Below are positions 25,304 through 34,019 of a stretch of 64,000 nucleotides of DNA, piece by piece. The position numbers were made by a program, and so were the translations under genes. The notes under the pieces were generated by a model. It was not told where the DNA came from, did no database searches, and saw only the letters and a list, made by a program, of their open reading frames with translations. Source of the DNA: WTJH01 sp049889695 (GTDB lineage: Bacteria > Bacteroidota > Bacteroidia > Flavobacteriales > Flavobacteriaceae). The stretch is from NCBI GenBank assembly GCA_049889695.1, contig JBMHCX010000016.1, positions 1-64,000 of the forward strand, read 5' to 3'. The number at the start of each line of letters is the position of its first letter. Position 1 is the stretch's first letter.

Positions 25304-26482
25304 TTAGACTTGTGAGTTCAGCACTACTGCACTTGCTCCACCCCCGCCATTGCAGACAGCGGCAGCACCCAAAGACTTTCGATGGGTCTGCAATGCATGG
25401 ACCAAAGTAACGACAATTCGAGCTCCAGAGCAACCGATCGGATGGCCCAGCGAAACGGCACCCCCGTGAACATTGACTTTTTCATGAGGAATATTTAAAA
25501 GCTGCATATTGGCCAAAGCGACGACAGAGAAGGCTTCATTTATTTCAAAGAGATCGATATCATCTGCCGACAGATTTGCTTTTTCCAAAGCCTTTGGGAG
25601 GGCTTGGGCAGGTGCTACTGTAAACGCCTCTGGAGAAAGGGCTGCATCTGCATAGGACTGGAGAACGGCTAGGGGTTTCAGCCCTAATTGTTTGGCTTTT
25701 TGTGCCGACATCAGCACTACTGCTGCAGCACCGTCGTTAATTGTGGAAGCATTGGCGGCAGTAACAGTTCCCTCAGATCCGAAAGCGGGTTGGAGTACCG
25801 GAATTTTTTCGAGCTTTACATTTTCGAATTCTTCATCCTTATCGACTATTATTGGGGGGCCTTTGCGCTGCGGGACTTCTACCGGGCAAATCTCTGCTGC
25901 GAAGTATTTTTGCTTGTGGGCCTTTGTACTGCGTTCATATGACTCTATTGCGTATTGGTCTTGTTGCTCCCGAGTAATGGAATAGGTTTGGGCACAGCGG
26001 TCGGCAAAGACCCCCATGGGTACTTTTTCAAAAGCATCGGTGAGGCCATCGTGTTGTAGGTTGTCTACTGTTGTTACAGCCCCAAATTTTTGCCCTTTTC
26101 TTAAAGGGATCAGATGTGGACTTTGACTCATGCTTTCCATCCCTCCAGCTATGGCGATATCGATGTCTCCGAGAGCAATCCCTTGAGCGGCGAGTTGTAT
26201 GGCTTTCATCCCAGAAGCACAAACTTTATTGACAGTAGTACAGGGGACTTCTTCGGGGATGCCTGCTTTAAGTGCTGCTTGTCGGGCAGGGGCTTGTCCA
26301 GTCCCCGCTTGCAGTACATGCCCCATAAAAACTTCTTCGACTTCTTGGGGTTCAAGTTCTATTTTTTTGAGGCAAGCTCGGATGGCAGTAGCGCCTAAAT
26401 CGGTCACTTTAACGCCACTCAGACATCCCATAAAACTTCCTAGGGGGGTTCTTTGAGCAGCAACAATTACAACGGTATTCAT
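25304..26482 (-). CDS. Acetyl-CoA C-acyltransferase (thiolase)
   Basis: The 392-aa thiolase has the acyl-accepting Cys in NKVCASGMKA (about 88), the His in NEAFSVVA and the C-terminal GHPIGCSGARI and CNGGGGASA motifs. It catalyses reversible condensation or cleavage of acyl-CoA (acetoacetyl-CoA thiolase or beta-oxidation). Upstream partner of tesB. Biosynthetic and degradative types cannot be separated by eye. Confidence 0.93.
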   Translation of the reverse strand: MNTVVIVAAQRTPLGSFMGCLSGVKVTDLGATAIRACLKKIELEPQEVEEVFMGHVLQAGTGQAPARQAALKAGIPEEVPCTTVNKVCASGMKAIQLAAQGIALGDIDIAIAGGMESMSQSPHLIPLRKGQKFGAVTTVDNLQHDGLTDAFEKVPMGVFADRCAQTYSITREQQDQYAIESYERSTKAHKQKYFAAEICPVEVPQRKGPPIIVDKDEEFENVKLEKIPVLQPAFGSEGTVTAANASTINDGAAAVVLMSAQKAKQLGLKPLAVLQSYADAALSPEAFTVAPAQALPKALEKANLSADDIDLFEINEAFSVVALANMQLLNIPHEKVNVHGGAVSLGHPIGCSGARIVVTLVHALQTHRKSLGAAAVCNGGGGASAVVLNSQV

Positions 26483-26550
26483 TGGTTACATTTTATTTGG
26501 GTGAGTTGTTTAAAATTACAAAAAACATGAGTGCAGATCAGCCGATCGTT

Positions 26551-27477
26551 CTACTCTTTTTTCTTTTCAGTCACCAAGAAAACACCGGTTAGTATAATGA
26601 GGCAGCCGACCCATCTGACCCATCCGAACGATTCCCCGTCGAGCACACCCCACCCAATAGCTACGATCGGCAGCAGATAGGTAATGGAAACGGCGAATAC
26701 TGTAGAGGAAAAAGTCAATAATTGATTGAAAAGAACTTTGGCAAAAGCTGTTCCAACCAATGACAAGATTAAAATATACCCCATGGATTTTTGAAGGACA
26801 GTATCGGAGATGACCGACGCAATGGGAATAGGGTCATATAGGAGAATTAGCCCTGCTGGGATACTGATCCATAAAAAGTTATACAGAGCTATCGCCATTG
26901 GAGAAACCCCTTCGAGTTTATATTTAATCCAGTTGGCATTGAGGGCATAACAAATAGATGCTAAAATGACCAAAAGAGCATAGCCTCCATGGTCAAGGTG
27001 AAAAGTAAAAGCATCCTGAACCAGGATAAGTGTCCCGACAAAACCCACACCAATCCCTATGGTTTGCTTCCATATCAGTGATTTCTGATAGAACAAAAGG
27101 GCGACGAGTAAGGTAAACATGGGAGTCATCCCGTTGAGAACCGCTGCTACAGAGCTGTCGATTACAGTTTCAGAATAGGAAAATAAAAAGCTCGGAAAAA
27201 AGGTCCCTGTAAAGCCTGAAAGCAGCAACCATTTTTGCTGGGTTGGGGAAACATTCCCTAGATGTTTAAACCCGACGACACACAAAATAATGGTCGTAAA
27301 TATAATTCGCAGACTCCCTAGTTGAAGAGGGCTCAGGGCCACTAGGCCTTTTTTAATCAGGATATAGGAGCTGCCCCAAATCACAGAAAGCACTCCTAAA
27401 TACACCCATTTTTTCCATTCTGCTTGCACAGCGCAAAGGTGCAGTATTTTCACGAGCATTAGCTCTTTCCTGACCAT
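26551..27477 (-). CDS. EamA/DMT-family transporter
   Basis: About 308 aa with ten predicted helices in two EamA repeats. The first opens with LGVLSVIWGSSYILIKKGL; the second begins near residue 160. Members export amino acids or metabolites across the inner membrane. The region before residue 22 is poorly hydrophobic, and the start may be the Met at residue 7. Divergent from the HMA lipoprotein gene, 40 bases apart. Confidence 0.88.
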   Translation of the reverse strand: MVRKELMLVKILHLCAVQAEWKKWVYLGVLSVIWGSSYILIKKGLVALSPLQLGSLRIIFTTIILCVVGFKHLGNVSPTQQKWLLLSGFTGTFFPSFLFSYSETVIDSSVAAVLNGMTPMFTLLVALLFYQKSLIWKQTIGIGVGFVGTLILVQDAFTFHLDHGGYALLVILASICYALNANWIKYKLEGVSPMAIALYNFLWISIPAGLILLYDPIPIASVISDTVLQKSMGYILILSLVGTAFAKVLFNQLLTFSSTVFAVSITYLLPIVAIGWGVLDGESFGWVRWVGCLIILTGVFLVTEKKKE

Positions 27478-27484
27478 AAATGCT

Positions 27485-27492
27485 TATTTTTG
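27485..27492 (+). promoter_or_regulatory. Candidate -7 element for the HMA gene
   Basis: TATTTTTG matches TAnnTTTG, 25 bases before the ATG at 27518. Confidence 0.4.
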
Positions 27493-27517
27493 AGATAGGT
27501 TTAAATATTTACCTCTT

Positions 27518-27904
27518 ATGAAAAAGCTCCAACCTTTACACTATTTGTTAGCCCTTTTGGCAATACTCCTAGCTGCATGCCAGCAAGCTCCTGCTACTAA
27601 AACGGCGCCAGCACAAGTAACTTCTGAACCGTCCAAAGAACAACCGACAGTGACGACGGTTAGTTTAGAAAACGCTTCTACTGCAGATTTAAAAATCGAT
27701 GGGATGATGTGTGCTGTTGGCTGTGCCGCAAAAATTGAAAAAAATCTAGCGGATACGCCAGGAGTCCTGGAAGCGACTATTGATTTTGACAATGCTTCCG
27801 GAAAAATTATTTTCGATCCACAGCTACTTTCAACAGAAGCCATTATCGGCGTAGTTGAACAGTCGGGGAAAAACTACAAAGTGAAGGATATCCAGCTTCA
27901 GTAA
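27518..27904 (+). CDS. Heavy-metal-associated domain lipoprotein
   Basis: The 128-aa protein has a lipobox (LLAAC, Cys21), a Thr/Pro/Ala-rich linker and an HMA ferredoxin-like domain (about 56-128). The metal loop reads GMMCAVGCAAKIE, so the two Cys (65 and 69) are three residues apart instead of the usual two. It probably binds Cu or a similar soft metal at the envelope, but the altered spacing may change specificity. Monocistronic, divergent from the DMT gene and convergent with gldD. Confidence 0.88.
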   Translation: MKKLQPLHYLLALLAILLAACQQAPATKTAPAQVTSEPSKEQPTVTTVSLENASTADLKIDGMMCAVGCAAKIEKNLADTPGVLEATIDFDNASGKIIFDPQLLSTEAIIGVVEQSGKNYKVKDIQLQ

Positions 27905-27912
27905 TTCAGCGA

Positions 27913-28485
27913 TTACTTCTCGGGTCTTCGCCATCGAAGACTCTCCATCAGATGCTCTACATCTCGCTGCACATATTGTGCTGCAGGAAAAATAGAGTCA
28001 TAGTTCGGGCGGGAATAGAAATATAAAGAGCCCACCAAAAAGTGATTCGTGCTATCTGTCAAGAAAAATTGCAACTGAGAAGCGGCATTCCCGACAATAC
28101 TAAATAGGGTTCCATAGACCCTTTGTTGAGGATTTACAAATAACTGCTCTGGAATTTCTTCCGCTTTGGAAAGGTGTTTACTCGGAAGAGTATAGGCGTC
28201 TGAAAGCAGTGCTTCAATATTATTTCTGACAGGCTTGTAGGATAAATATACCGTGGCCTTAAGTTCGGGATAAACCAGATTAATCCCCGATGAACTTTTT
28301 TGAATCTCAGCCAAGCTATCGTTTATTTCAAAAGTATAAGGGAGTTGGTCCCGCTGAAAGAGCTGATAAGATGCTTTGGGATAATCTAAGCTCAGATAGG
28401 CCTTCGGTTTAGGGAGGGTGTCGCTTTTGCAATTTTGCAATAGCAAACTGCCTACACACATCAAAATGATTGTTTTCTTGATCAA
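27913..28485 (-). CDS. gldD: Gliding motility lipoprotein GldD
   Basis: The 190-aa protein has a lipoprotein signal (LLLQNC, Cys19) followed by the GldD-typical PKPKAYLSLDYPKASYQ. GldD is needed for gliding and secretion functions in flavobacteria. It overlaps gldE by four bases, and the order ssb-gldE-gldD matches that of other flavobacteria. Confidence 0.92.
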   Translation of the reverse strand: MIKKTIILMCVGSLLLQNCKSDTLPKPKAYLSLDYPKASYQLFQRDQLPYTFEINDSLAEIQKSSSGINLVYPELKATVYLSYKPVRNNIEALLSDAYTLPSKHLSKAEEIPEQLFVNPQQRVYGTLFSIVGNAASQLQFFLTDSTNHFLVGSLYFYSRPNYDSIFPAAQYVQRDVEHLMESLRWRRPEK

Positions 28486-29795
28486 GGTAATTGCACTTTC
28501 ACTTGCGTTATTCGACGATTTTCGACCCCTTCGATGGTAAATTTAAAACCTTCAAATTTTAACTTCTGATTCTTCCGGGGGATCTTTTCAGCAATTTCTA
28601 AAATAAGTCCTGCCAAAGACTCTGCATCACCACGTACCCGGTCAAAGATCGATTCATCGTTTAAGTCGATCACACGAAAAAAATCTTTGAGACCTGTTTT
28701 GGCATCAAAAACATAGGTTTTTGGATCTAACTTCGAATATTGAAGCGATTCGTCATCGAATTCATTGCTGATGTCTCCAACGATCTCTTCGATGATGTCT
28801 TCCATGGTAATTACACCAGAGGTTCCACCATACTCATCTACAACGATGGCCAAGTGAATCTTTTTTTGCTGAAATTCTTTAAGAAGGTCATCTAATTTTT
28901 TGTTCTCTGGGACATAGATGGCCTTTCGGATTAATTGTTGCCAAGGGAAATCTGTGCTTTTAAGGTGCGGAATTAAATCTTTGATGTAGAGAATTCCCAA
29001 GATTTCATCAAGTTTCTCTTTGTAGACGGGTACCCGTGAATAGCCTTTGTCGAGTATTAGCGGGACGATTTCTGCCATCTTCAAAGTGTGTTCCAAAGCA
29101 AAAACATCGATCCGGGGGCGCATCACTTCTTTGGTATCTGTATTGCCGAAACTGACAATTCCTTGGAGGATTTTCTGTTCCTCAACAGATGTTTCATCCT
29201 CAGCTGTCAGTTCTAAAGCTTGTGACAGCTGATCGACAGAAATATTTTGTTGATTGGGGTTTAATTTTTTTTCGATTAATGTGGTGGTCTTGCTCATGGG
29301 AATACTGATCCAAAACAGTAGATACTGATCCAGTATGCGAAGCGGTTTTTCCATAAACCGAGCAAAAGAAACGGCATTTCTATTGGCGTAAATTTTGGGG
29401 AGAATTTCTCCAAAAAGTAATATGAGAAAAGTGACCAGTCCTATTTCGAGAACTAAAACCACAACAGGATTTTCCAACTGCCCAAATAAGCTTTCCCGCA
29501 GAGAAGCAAACAGCAATACAATCGCAATGTTGATGAAATTATTCGCTACCAGTATGGTGGCCAAAAGTCTTTTTGGGCGCTTGAGCAGCGCTTCTACTCC
29601 TCCTAAGCCAGCAGATTTGTCGTCTTCTTTAAAAATGGCCGGGCTAAGGCTAAAGAAGGCCACTTCGGCACCAGAAACCATAGCTGAAGATGCCAACAAT
29701 AAGATCAGCAAAATCCATTTAATACTTCCAACAAGCGAAGCTTTTATGACCCAGAAGTGAATAATAAATTCGATCGTTAAAAGTATGGATTTAAT
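28482..29795 (-). CDS. gldE: GldE, CNNM/CorC-type membrane protein
   Basis: It has a DUF21 membrane region (SGAEVAFFSLSPA near the start), two CBS domains (MRPRIDVFAL and later VVDEYGGTSGVITMEDIIEEIVGDI) and a C-terminal CorC/HlyC transporter-associated domain. No ATG exists at the expected N terminus. TTG at 29711 would cut into the first membrane helix. An in-frame ATT at 29793-29795, just past the ssb stop, gives 437 aa, close to what I recall for the family. GldE functions with GldD in flavobacterial gliding. Confidence 0.85.
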   Translation of the reverse strand: MKSILLTIEFIIHFWVIKASLVGSIKWILLILLLASSAMVSGAEVAFFSLSPAIFKEDDKSAGLGGVEALLKRPKRLLATILVANNFINIAIVLLFASLRESLFGQLENPVVVLVLEIGLVTFLILLFGEILPKIYANRNAVSFARFMEKPLRILDQYLLFWISIPMSKTTTLIEKKLNPNQQNISVDQLSQALELTAEDETSVEEQKILQGIVSFGNTDTKEVMRPRIDVFALEHTLKMAEIVPLILDKGYSRVPVYKEKLDEILGILYIKDLIPHLKSTDFPWQQLIRKAIYVPENKKLDDLLKEFQQKKIHLAIVVDEYGGTSGVITMEDIIEEIVGDISNEFDDESLQYSKLDPKTYVFDAKTGLKDFFRVIDLNDESIFDRVRGDAESLAGLILEIAEKIPRKNQKLKFEGFKFTIEGVENRRITQVKVQLP

Positions 29796-29797
29796 GT

Positions 29798-30214
29798 TTA
29801 AAAGGGTAAGTCGTCCGATTCAGGAGCCTGAGGTGCATCTGCAGGAGGCTCGCTCGCTCCGGTTTCAGTATTTTGCCCTTTGGCCGTTAAGAATGTAAAG
29901 TCGTCTACGTTGATCTCTGTGGTATAACGATCTTTTCCGTCTTCTCCTTGCCATTTGCGTGTTTTAAGTTTTCCTTCAACATATACCTTGTCGCCTTTGG
30001 AAAGATATTTTTCGCAGATTTCGGCAGCTTTGTTCCGGACGACTATGTTGTGCCAGTCCGTATGGGAAACTTTTTCTCCCGTAGTTCTGTTGGTGTAGGA
30101 TTCATTGGTCGCTAAAGGAAAGCGCCCGATGGATCCCCCGCCTTCAAAATGATGCATTTTGATGTCGTCGCCCAAGTGGCCGATCAACATTACTTTGTTT
30201 AGGGTACCGCTCAT
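29798..30214 (-). CDS. ssb: Single-stranded DNA-binding protein
   Basis: The 138-aa protein has an N-terminal OB fold (1-105; NKVMLIGHLGDD, YVEGKLKTRKWQG). A short acidic linker ends in DDLPF, the partner-binding tip. Binds ssDNA in replication and repair. Sits between mutY and gldE on the minus strand. Confidence 0.95.
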   Translation of the reverse strand: MSGTLNKVMLIGHLGDDIKMHHFEGGGSIGRFPLATNESYTNRTTGEKVSHTDWHNIVVRNKAAEICEKYLSKGDKVYVEGKLKTRKWQGEDGKDRYTTEINVDDFTFLTAKGQNTETGASEPPADAPQAPESDDLPF

Positions 30215-30256
30215 GAGATTCGTTTTTAAGATTTGCGCTATAGTAAATATACAAAT

Positions 30257-31303
30257 CTACTGAGCTGTATAAAAATATTCTTCTACAAAATTAAGCAGTG
30301 GGACAGGGAGAGGACAGTCTTTAGGCGTCGATAGCTCTTCCACTGGAATCGCCTCTTTATCAAGGGATAGTATCCAAAAATGGATCAATAGTTTCTGATG
30401 GCTCAGCAAGTGTTGCACTACCCTGACCGGCTTTTTGGAGAGCTGATGAAGAGGTAAACCGAGGGGGGATAAAACAGATCCCCATTCAGAAACCGATGGA
30501 AGTGAAGCAGTATTTTTCTCCAATAATGGGAACTCGTATAGTCCTTGCCAGATATCTTTCTTTTGCCGGGCTTGCAAATAGGTTTTGGTCGAAGTATTAT
30601 CGATAACTAAATAGTGAAAGTAGCGTTTGCGGATTTTGGTTTTCTTTTCTTTACGGGGGAACAGATGGATTTGTTGGGTCTGGTAGGCGACGCAATTGTG
30701 TTGGAAGGGACAACTCTGGCAAAGCGGCTTTTTGGGAGTACAATGCAAAGCTCCGAATTCCATCATTGCTTGGTTAAAACCTGCCGGATCCAAGTCTTCC
30801 ATCAGCTTTTGGGCTATTTTTTTAAAGTGCGCTAACGCTTTGTGATGATCAATTGGGAAGGAATCCCCAAAGTATCTGCTCAAGACGCGGTAAACGTTGC
30901 CGTCGACCACAGCTTGTCGAAGGCCAAAGCAAATGGACCCTATAGCGCTGGCGGTATAGTCGCCAACCCCTTTCAATTGAAGAAGCTCTTCAAAGTTTTG
31001 GGGGAATTTTCCGTCGTATCTATCCCGTATTGTTTGAGCGGTGAAATGGAGATTCCGGGCTCTACTGTAATACCCCAGCCCTTGCCAGAGTTTGAGCACT
31101 TCTTCTTCATCGGCATCCGCTAAATGCTCTACGGTCGGAAATCTTTCCACAAATTTTTGGTAGTAGGGGAGTCCTTGTTGGGTGCGGGTTTGCTGCAAAA
31201 TAATTTCAGAAAGCCAAATGCGGTAGGGGTCCGTAGTGTTGCGCCAAGGAAATTCTCGGGCGTGATCTGAATACCAATTCAATAACAATTTCCCCCACGT
31301 CAT
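30257..31303 (-). CDS. mutY: A/G-specific adenine glycosylase MutY
   Basis: The 348-aa protein has a helix-hairpin-helix (LKGVGDYTASAIG), catalytic residues in WLSEIILQQT (Glu) and VVDGNV (Asp), and a 4Fe-4S loop CTPKKPLCQSCPFQHNC. A C-terminal NUDIX-like recognition domain follows (about 225-345). It removes adenine mispaired with 8-oxoguanine. Upstream of ssb in the same direction; divergent from the HU gene. Confidence 0.95.
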   Translation of the reverse strand: MTWGKLLLNWYSDHAREFPWRNTTDPYRIWLSEIILQQTRTQQGLPYYQKFVERFPTVEHLADADEEEVLKLWQGLGYYSRARNLHFTAQTIRDRYDGKFPQNFEELLQLKGVGDYTASAIGSICFGLRQAVVDGNVYRVLSRYFGDSFPIDHHKALAHFKKIAQKLMEDLDPAGFNQAMMEFGALHCTPKKPLCQSCPFQHNCVAYQTQQIHLFPRKEKKTKIRKRYFHYLVIDNTSTKTYLQARQKKDIWQGLYEFPLLEKNTASLPSVSEWGSVLSPLGLPLHQLSKKPVRVVQHLLSHQKLLIHFWILSLDKEAIPVEELSTPKDCPLPVPLLNFVEEYFYTAQ

Positions 31304-31373
31304 AGCATCCCTTAATTTTCCAAAGCACCAAATATAAAGGGTTTATTTAGAGTGTTTTATTCTTTTATATTTT

Positions 31374-31381
31374 TATATTTG
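31374..31381 (+). promoter_or_regulatory. Candidate -7 element for the HU gene
   Basis: TATATTTG matches TAnnTTTG within a very AT-rich region, 36 bases before the HU ATG. Confidence 0.45.
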
Positions 31382-31416
31382 CACCCCAAATCAAAATTAA
31401 ATCAAAATAAGCCAAA

Positions 31417-31707
31417 ATGACAAAAGCAGACATCGTCAACAATATTTCTGAACAATTAGGCATCGATAAAGGTGACGTTCAGGCGATTGTTGAGCAATTT
31501 ATGAATGAGGTTAAAGGATCATTAGAGCAAGGAGAAAATGTGTATCTAAGAGGCTTTGGAAGTTTTATCATTAAAACTCGAGCGGAAAAAACAGGACGCA
31601 ACATTTCTAAAAATGTAGCGGTTAAAATTCCTGCACACAATATTCCAGCTTTTAAACCGGCAAAAATCTTTGTCTCTGGCGTGAAATCAAATGTTCCAGT
31701 TGCCTAA
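31417..31707 (+). CDS. HU/IHF-family DNA-binding protein
   Basis: The 96-aa protein has the family core GENVYLRGFGSFIIKTRAEK and a DNA-inserting arm with KIPAHNIPAFKPAK, where Pro at the tip is conserved. Bends and compacts DNA. First of the HU - small basic protein - RNase G cluster, divergent from mutY. Confidence 0.95.
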   Translation: MTKADIVNNISEQLGIDKGDVQAIVEQFMNEVKGSLEQGENVYLRGFGSFIIKTRAEKTGRNISKNVAVKIPAHNIPAFKPAKIFVSGVKSNVPVA

Positions 31708-31735
31708 TTTTTAACATTAATTAAAACGTATATAT

Positions 31736-31825
31736 ATGCCAAGCGGTAAAAAAAGAAAACGGCATAAGGTTGCCACGCACAAGCGTAAAAAAAGAAGAAG
31801 AGCTAACCGCCACAAGAAAAAATAG
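31736..31825 (+). CDS. 29-aa basic protein, AURKAIP1/COX24 (mS38)-like
   Basis: ATG at 31736 starts a 29-codon gene of mostly Lys, Arg and His. The pattern HKVATHKRKKRRRANRHKKK matches the core of mitochondrial ribosomal protein mS38 (AURKAIP1) and small Bacteroidota proteins annotated with that domain. I infer a ribosome component. Located between HU and RNase G, 28 bases after the HU stop. Too short for usual gene callers, but well conserved in my recollection of this clade. Confidence 0.75.
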   Translation: MPSGKKRKRHKVATHKRKKRRRANRHKKK

Positions 31826-31854
31826 GGTTTAAGGACCCCTTACGTTCTTTGAAA

Positions 31855-31875
31855 GGGGAGAGTATGTTTCTCCCC
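31855..31875. other. Hairpin in the leader of the RNase G gene
   Basis: GGGGAGA-N7-TCTCCCC forms a 7-bp stem 62-82 bases before the rng start. No T-run follows, so it may be a processing or stability element (RNase E/G genes are often autoregulated through their leader) rather than a terminator. Confidence 0.35.
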
Positions 31876-31936
31876 ATAGGATAATTTCCTAAAAATTTTG
31901 TTTAATTGCCCTTTCTAGGGCACAAATAACTTCAGC

Positions 31937-33490
31937 GTGAATAAAGAATTAATTGTACGTTCGAATTCATCTGCTGTTGATTTTGCTTTACTCAAGGATG
32001 GAAAATTAATTGAGTTAAGCACCGAAGTCGAAGACAATAAATTTTCAGTTGGGGATATTTTTATCGCCAAAATCAGGAAATCGGTTTCTGGCCTCAATGC
32101 TGCATTTTTAAATGTAGGACACGAGAAAGATGGTTTTTTACACTATCATGACTTAGGGCCCAAGTTACTGACACTCCAGAAATTTATTAAACAAGTAAGT
32201 ACAGGAAATTCGCGAGATTTCAGTTTAAAAAATGTCTCTTTTGAGAATGAAATTCCAAAAGATGGTAACATTGAAGACTATTTAAAGCCCCAACAGAACT
32301 TGTTGGTACAGGTCGTCAAGGAACCTATTTCCACCAAAGGCCCTCGGTTAAGTGCCGAACTGTCTCTAGCGGGAAGATATATGGTTCTAATTCCATTTTC
32401 AGATCGAGTTTCAATCTCTCAAAAAATCGCTAGCCGCGAAGAGCGCAAACGTCTCAAACGACTGGTTCAAAGCATACGCCCTAAAAATTTCGGGGTGATT
32501 ATAAGAACCGTTGCACAAGAGAAAAAAGTAGCTGAGCTAGATGGCGATTTACAACAACTTTTGAAACGTTGGAAAAATCTCTGTTCGAAATTAAATCGTA
32601 TCGATAAACACCCGACTAAAGTACTGAGCGAAATGAACCGTTCTGCTACTATACTTCGGGATATTTTTGATGATCAATTCAAAGGCATTCACGTCGATGA
32701 CCCTCAGTTAGAATTGGAAATCAAGGACTATATCGAACAGATAGAACCCAAGAAAAAGTCTCTCGTAAAATATTATCACAACGCTGTTCCCATTTTCGAA
32801 AAATTTGGCATTGAACGTCAAATTAAATCTTCGTTCGGGAAAACTGTATCTATGCCGAAAGGAGCCTATTTGGTCATTGAACACACCGAAGCTCTTCATG
32901 TGATAGATGTTAACAGCGGAAATCGATCCAACAAGTCTAAAGGGCAAGAAGAAACAGCTCTTGAGGTGAATATGTTGGCTGCGACTGAAATTGCCCGTCA
33001 GTTGCGACTTCGAGATATGGGCGGGATTATTGTGGTCGATTTCATTGACCTCAATAAATCTGAAAATCGCAAAAAATTATTCGAGCACTTCCGGGATGAA
33101 ATGGCCACTGACCGTACCAAGCACAAGATCCTGCCTCCAAGCCGTTTTGGCCTGATTCAGGTAACGCGACAGCGCGTGCGACCGGTCATGAATATTAAAA
33201 CCAAAGAACCCCATCCCAATGCAAATGGGGAGGTGGAAGCGCCAATTGTACTTATCGACAAAATCAATGCAGAGCTTGCTAAATTACACAAGCACCAAAA
33301 GTATCGCAACAGGAAAATTCACTTGCACATCCATCCGTTTATTGCTGCTTATTTAACCAAAGGGTTTCCATCCATCCGACTTCAATGGTTTCAGCAATAC
33401 CGAAAATGGATACGAATTATCCCTGCTGATGCATTTTATTACTTGGAATATCGTTTCTACGATGAAAATCGAAAACGTCTCCGAGTTTAA
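31937..33490 (+). CDS. rng: Ribonuclease E/G family protein
   Basis: The 517-aa protein starts at GTG. It has an S1-like RNA-binding part near the N terminus (GDIFIAKIRKSVSGLNAAFLNVG), a basic insert, and the catalytic domain with the metal-binding Asp in HVIDVNSG and in IVVDFIDL. RNase G length, without the C-terminal scaffold of E. coli RNase E. It processes rRNA and mRNA 5' ends. Follows the HU and mS38-like genes. Confidence 0.93.
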   Translation: MNKELIVRSNSSAVDFALLKDGKLIELSTEVEDNKFSVGDIFIAKIRKSVSGLNAAFLNVGHEKDGFLHYHDLGPKLLTLQKFIKQVSTGNSRDFSLKNVSFENEIPKDGNIEDYLKPQQNLLVQVVKEPISTKGPRLSAELSLAGRYMVLIPFSDRVSISQKIASREERKRLKRLVQSIRPKNFGVIIRTVAQEKKVAELDGDLQQLLKRWKNLCSKLNRIDKHPTKVLSEMNRSATILRDIFDDQFKGIHVDDPQLELEIKDYIEQIEPKKKSLVKYYHNAVPIFEKFGIERQIKSSFGKTVSMPKGAYLVIEHTEALHVIDVNSGNRSNKSKGQEETALEVNMLAATEIARQLRLRDMGGIIVVDFIDLNKSENRKKLFEHFRDEMATDRTKHKILPPSRFGLIQVTRQRVRPVMNIKTKEPHPNANGEVEAPIVLIDKINAELAKLHKHQKYRNRKIHLHIHPFIAAYLTKGFPSIRLQWFQQYRKWIRIIPADAFYYLEYRFYDENRKRLRV

Positions 33491-33494
33491 CTTC

Positions 33495-33528
33495 AACCGC
33501 CTTAGGCTTTGCTTAAGGCGGTTTTTTT
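33495..33528 (+). terminator. Terminator of the RNase G gene
   Basis: AACCGCCTTA / TAAGGCGGTT, 10-bp stem with a 9-nt loop, followed by TTTTTTTATT. Confidence 0.8.
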
Positions 33529-33542
33529 ATTTTATTTACCCC

Positions 33543-34019
33543 GTGAAGTCCACCTCTTACACCTATGATGAAGCCTTAGCTAAACTCGAACACTATTGTG
33601 CGTATCAGGAAAGATGCCACATGGAAGTGGAGCAAAAGCTACAGTCGTTGGGAATGATTCCCCAACTCAGACAAACCATCATCACACAATTGATACAAGA
33701 TAATTTTCTAAATGAGACCCGTTTTTCTCAAGCTTTCACTAGAGGTAAATTCCGCATTAAAAAATGGGGGAAACTGCGCATTAAACGCGAGCTTAAAGTA
33801 CGTCAGATATCTGATTGGAATATCAATAATGCCTTAAAAGAGATCTCCCCTGAAGACTATCAGCTTACACTTCACGAGCTTTGTGAACAATTCTGGTATA
33901 AACACGCGAAGTTAGATCCGTGGAAGCGAGGTCAAAAAGTGATGCAAGCCCTTCGTTATAGAGGATGGGAAACAGACTTAATTATTGAGGCGCTCAATAG
34001 CCTTAGAAGCGATAGCTAA
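33543..34019 (+). CDS. recX: Regulatory protein RecX
   Basis: 158 aa from GTG at 33543, just after the terminator. The longer frame would read through the rng end and terminator and is rejected. Three-helix RecX repeats are visible: ALAKLEHYCAYQERCHMEVEQKL, IITQLIQDNFLNETRFSQAF and ALRYRGWETDLIIEAL. It modulates RecA filaments. Its end overlaps the convergent TonB receptor gene by 17 bases. Confidence 0.88.
   Translation: MKSTSYTYDEALAKLEHYCAYQERCHMEVEQKLQSLGMIPQLRQTIITQLIQDNFLNETRFSQAFTRGKFRIKKWGKLRIKRELKVRQISDWNINNALKEISPEDYQLTLHELCEQFWYKHAKLDPWKRGQKVMQALRYRGWETDLIIEALNSLRSDS

Noticed and set aside
25299..25433. Upstream extension of tesB into the thiolase gene
   Set aside because: The added 45 residues are the thiolase C-terminal codons in another frame.
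33429..33542. Upstream extension of recX into rng
   Set aside because: It would be translated through the rng stop region and a strong terminator; the GTG at 33543 gives the family length.
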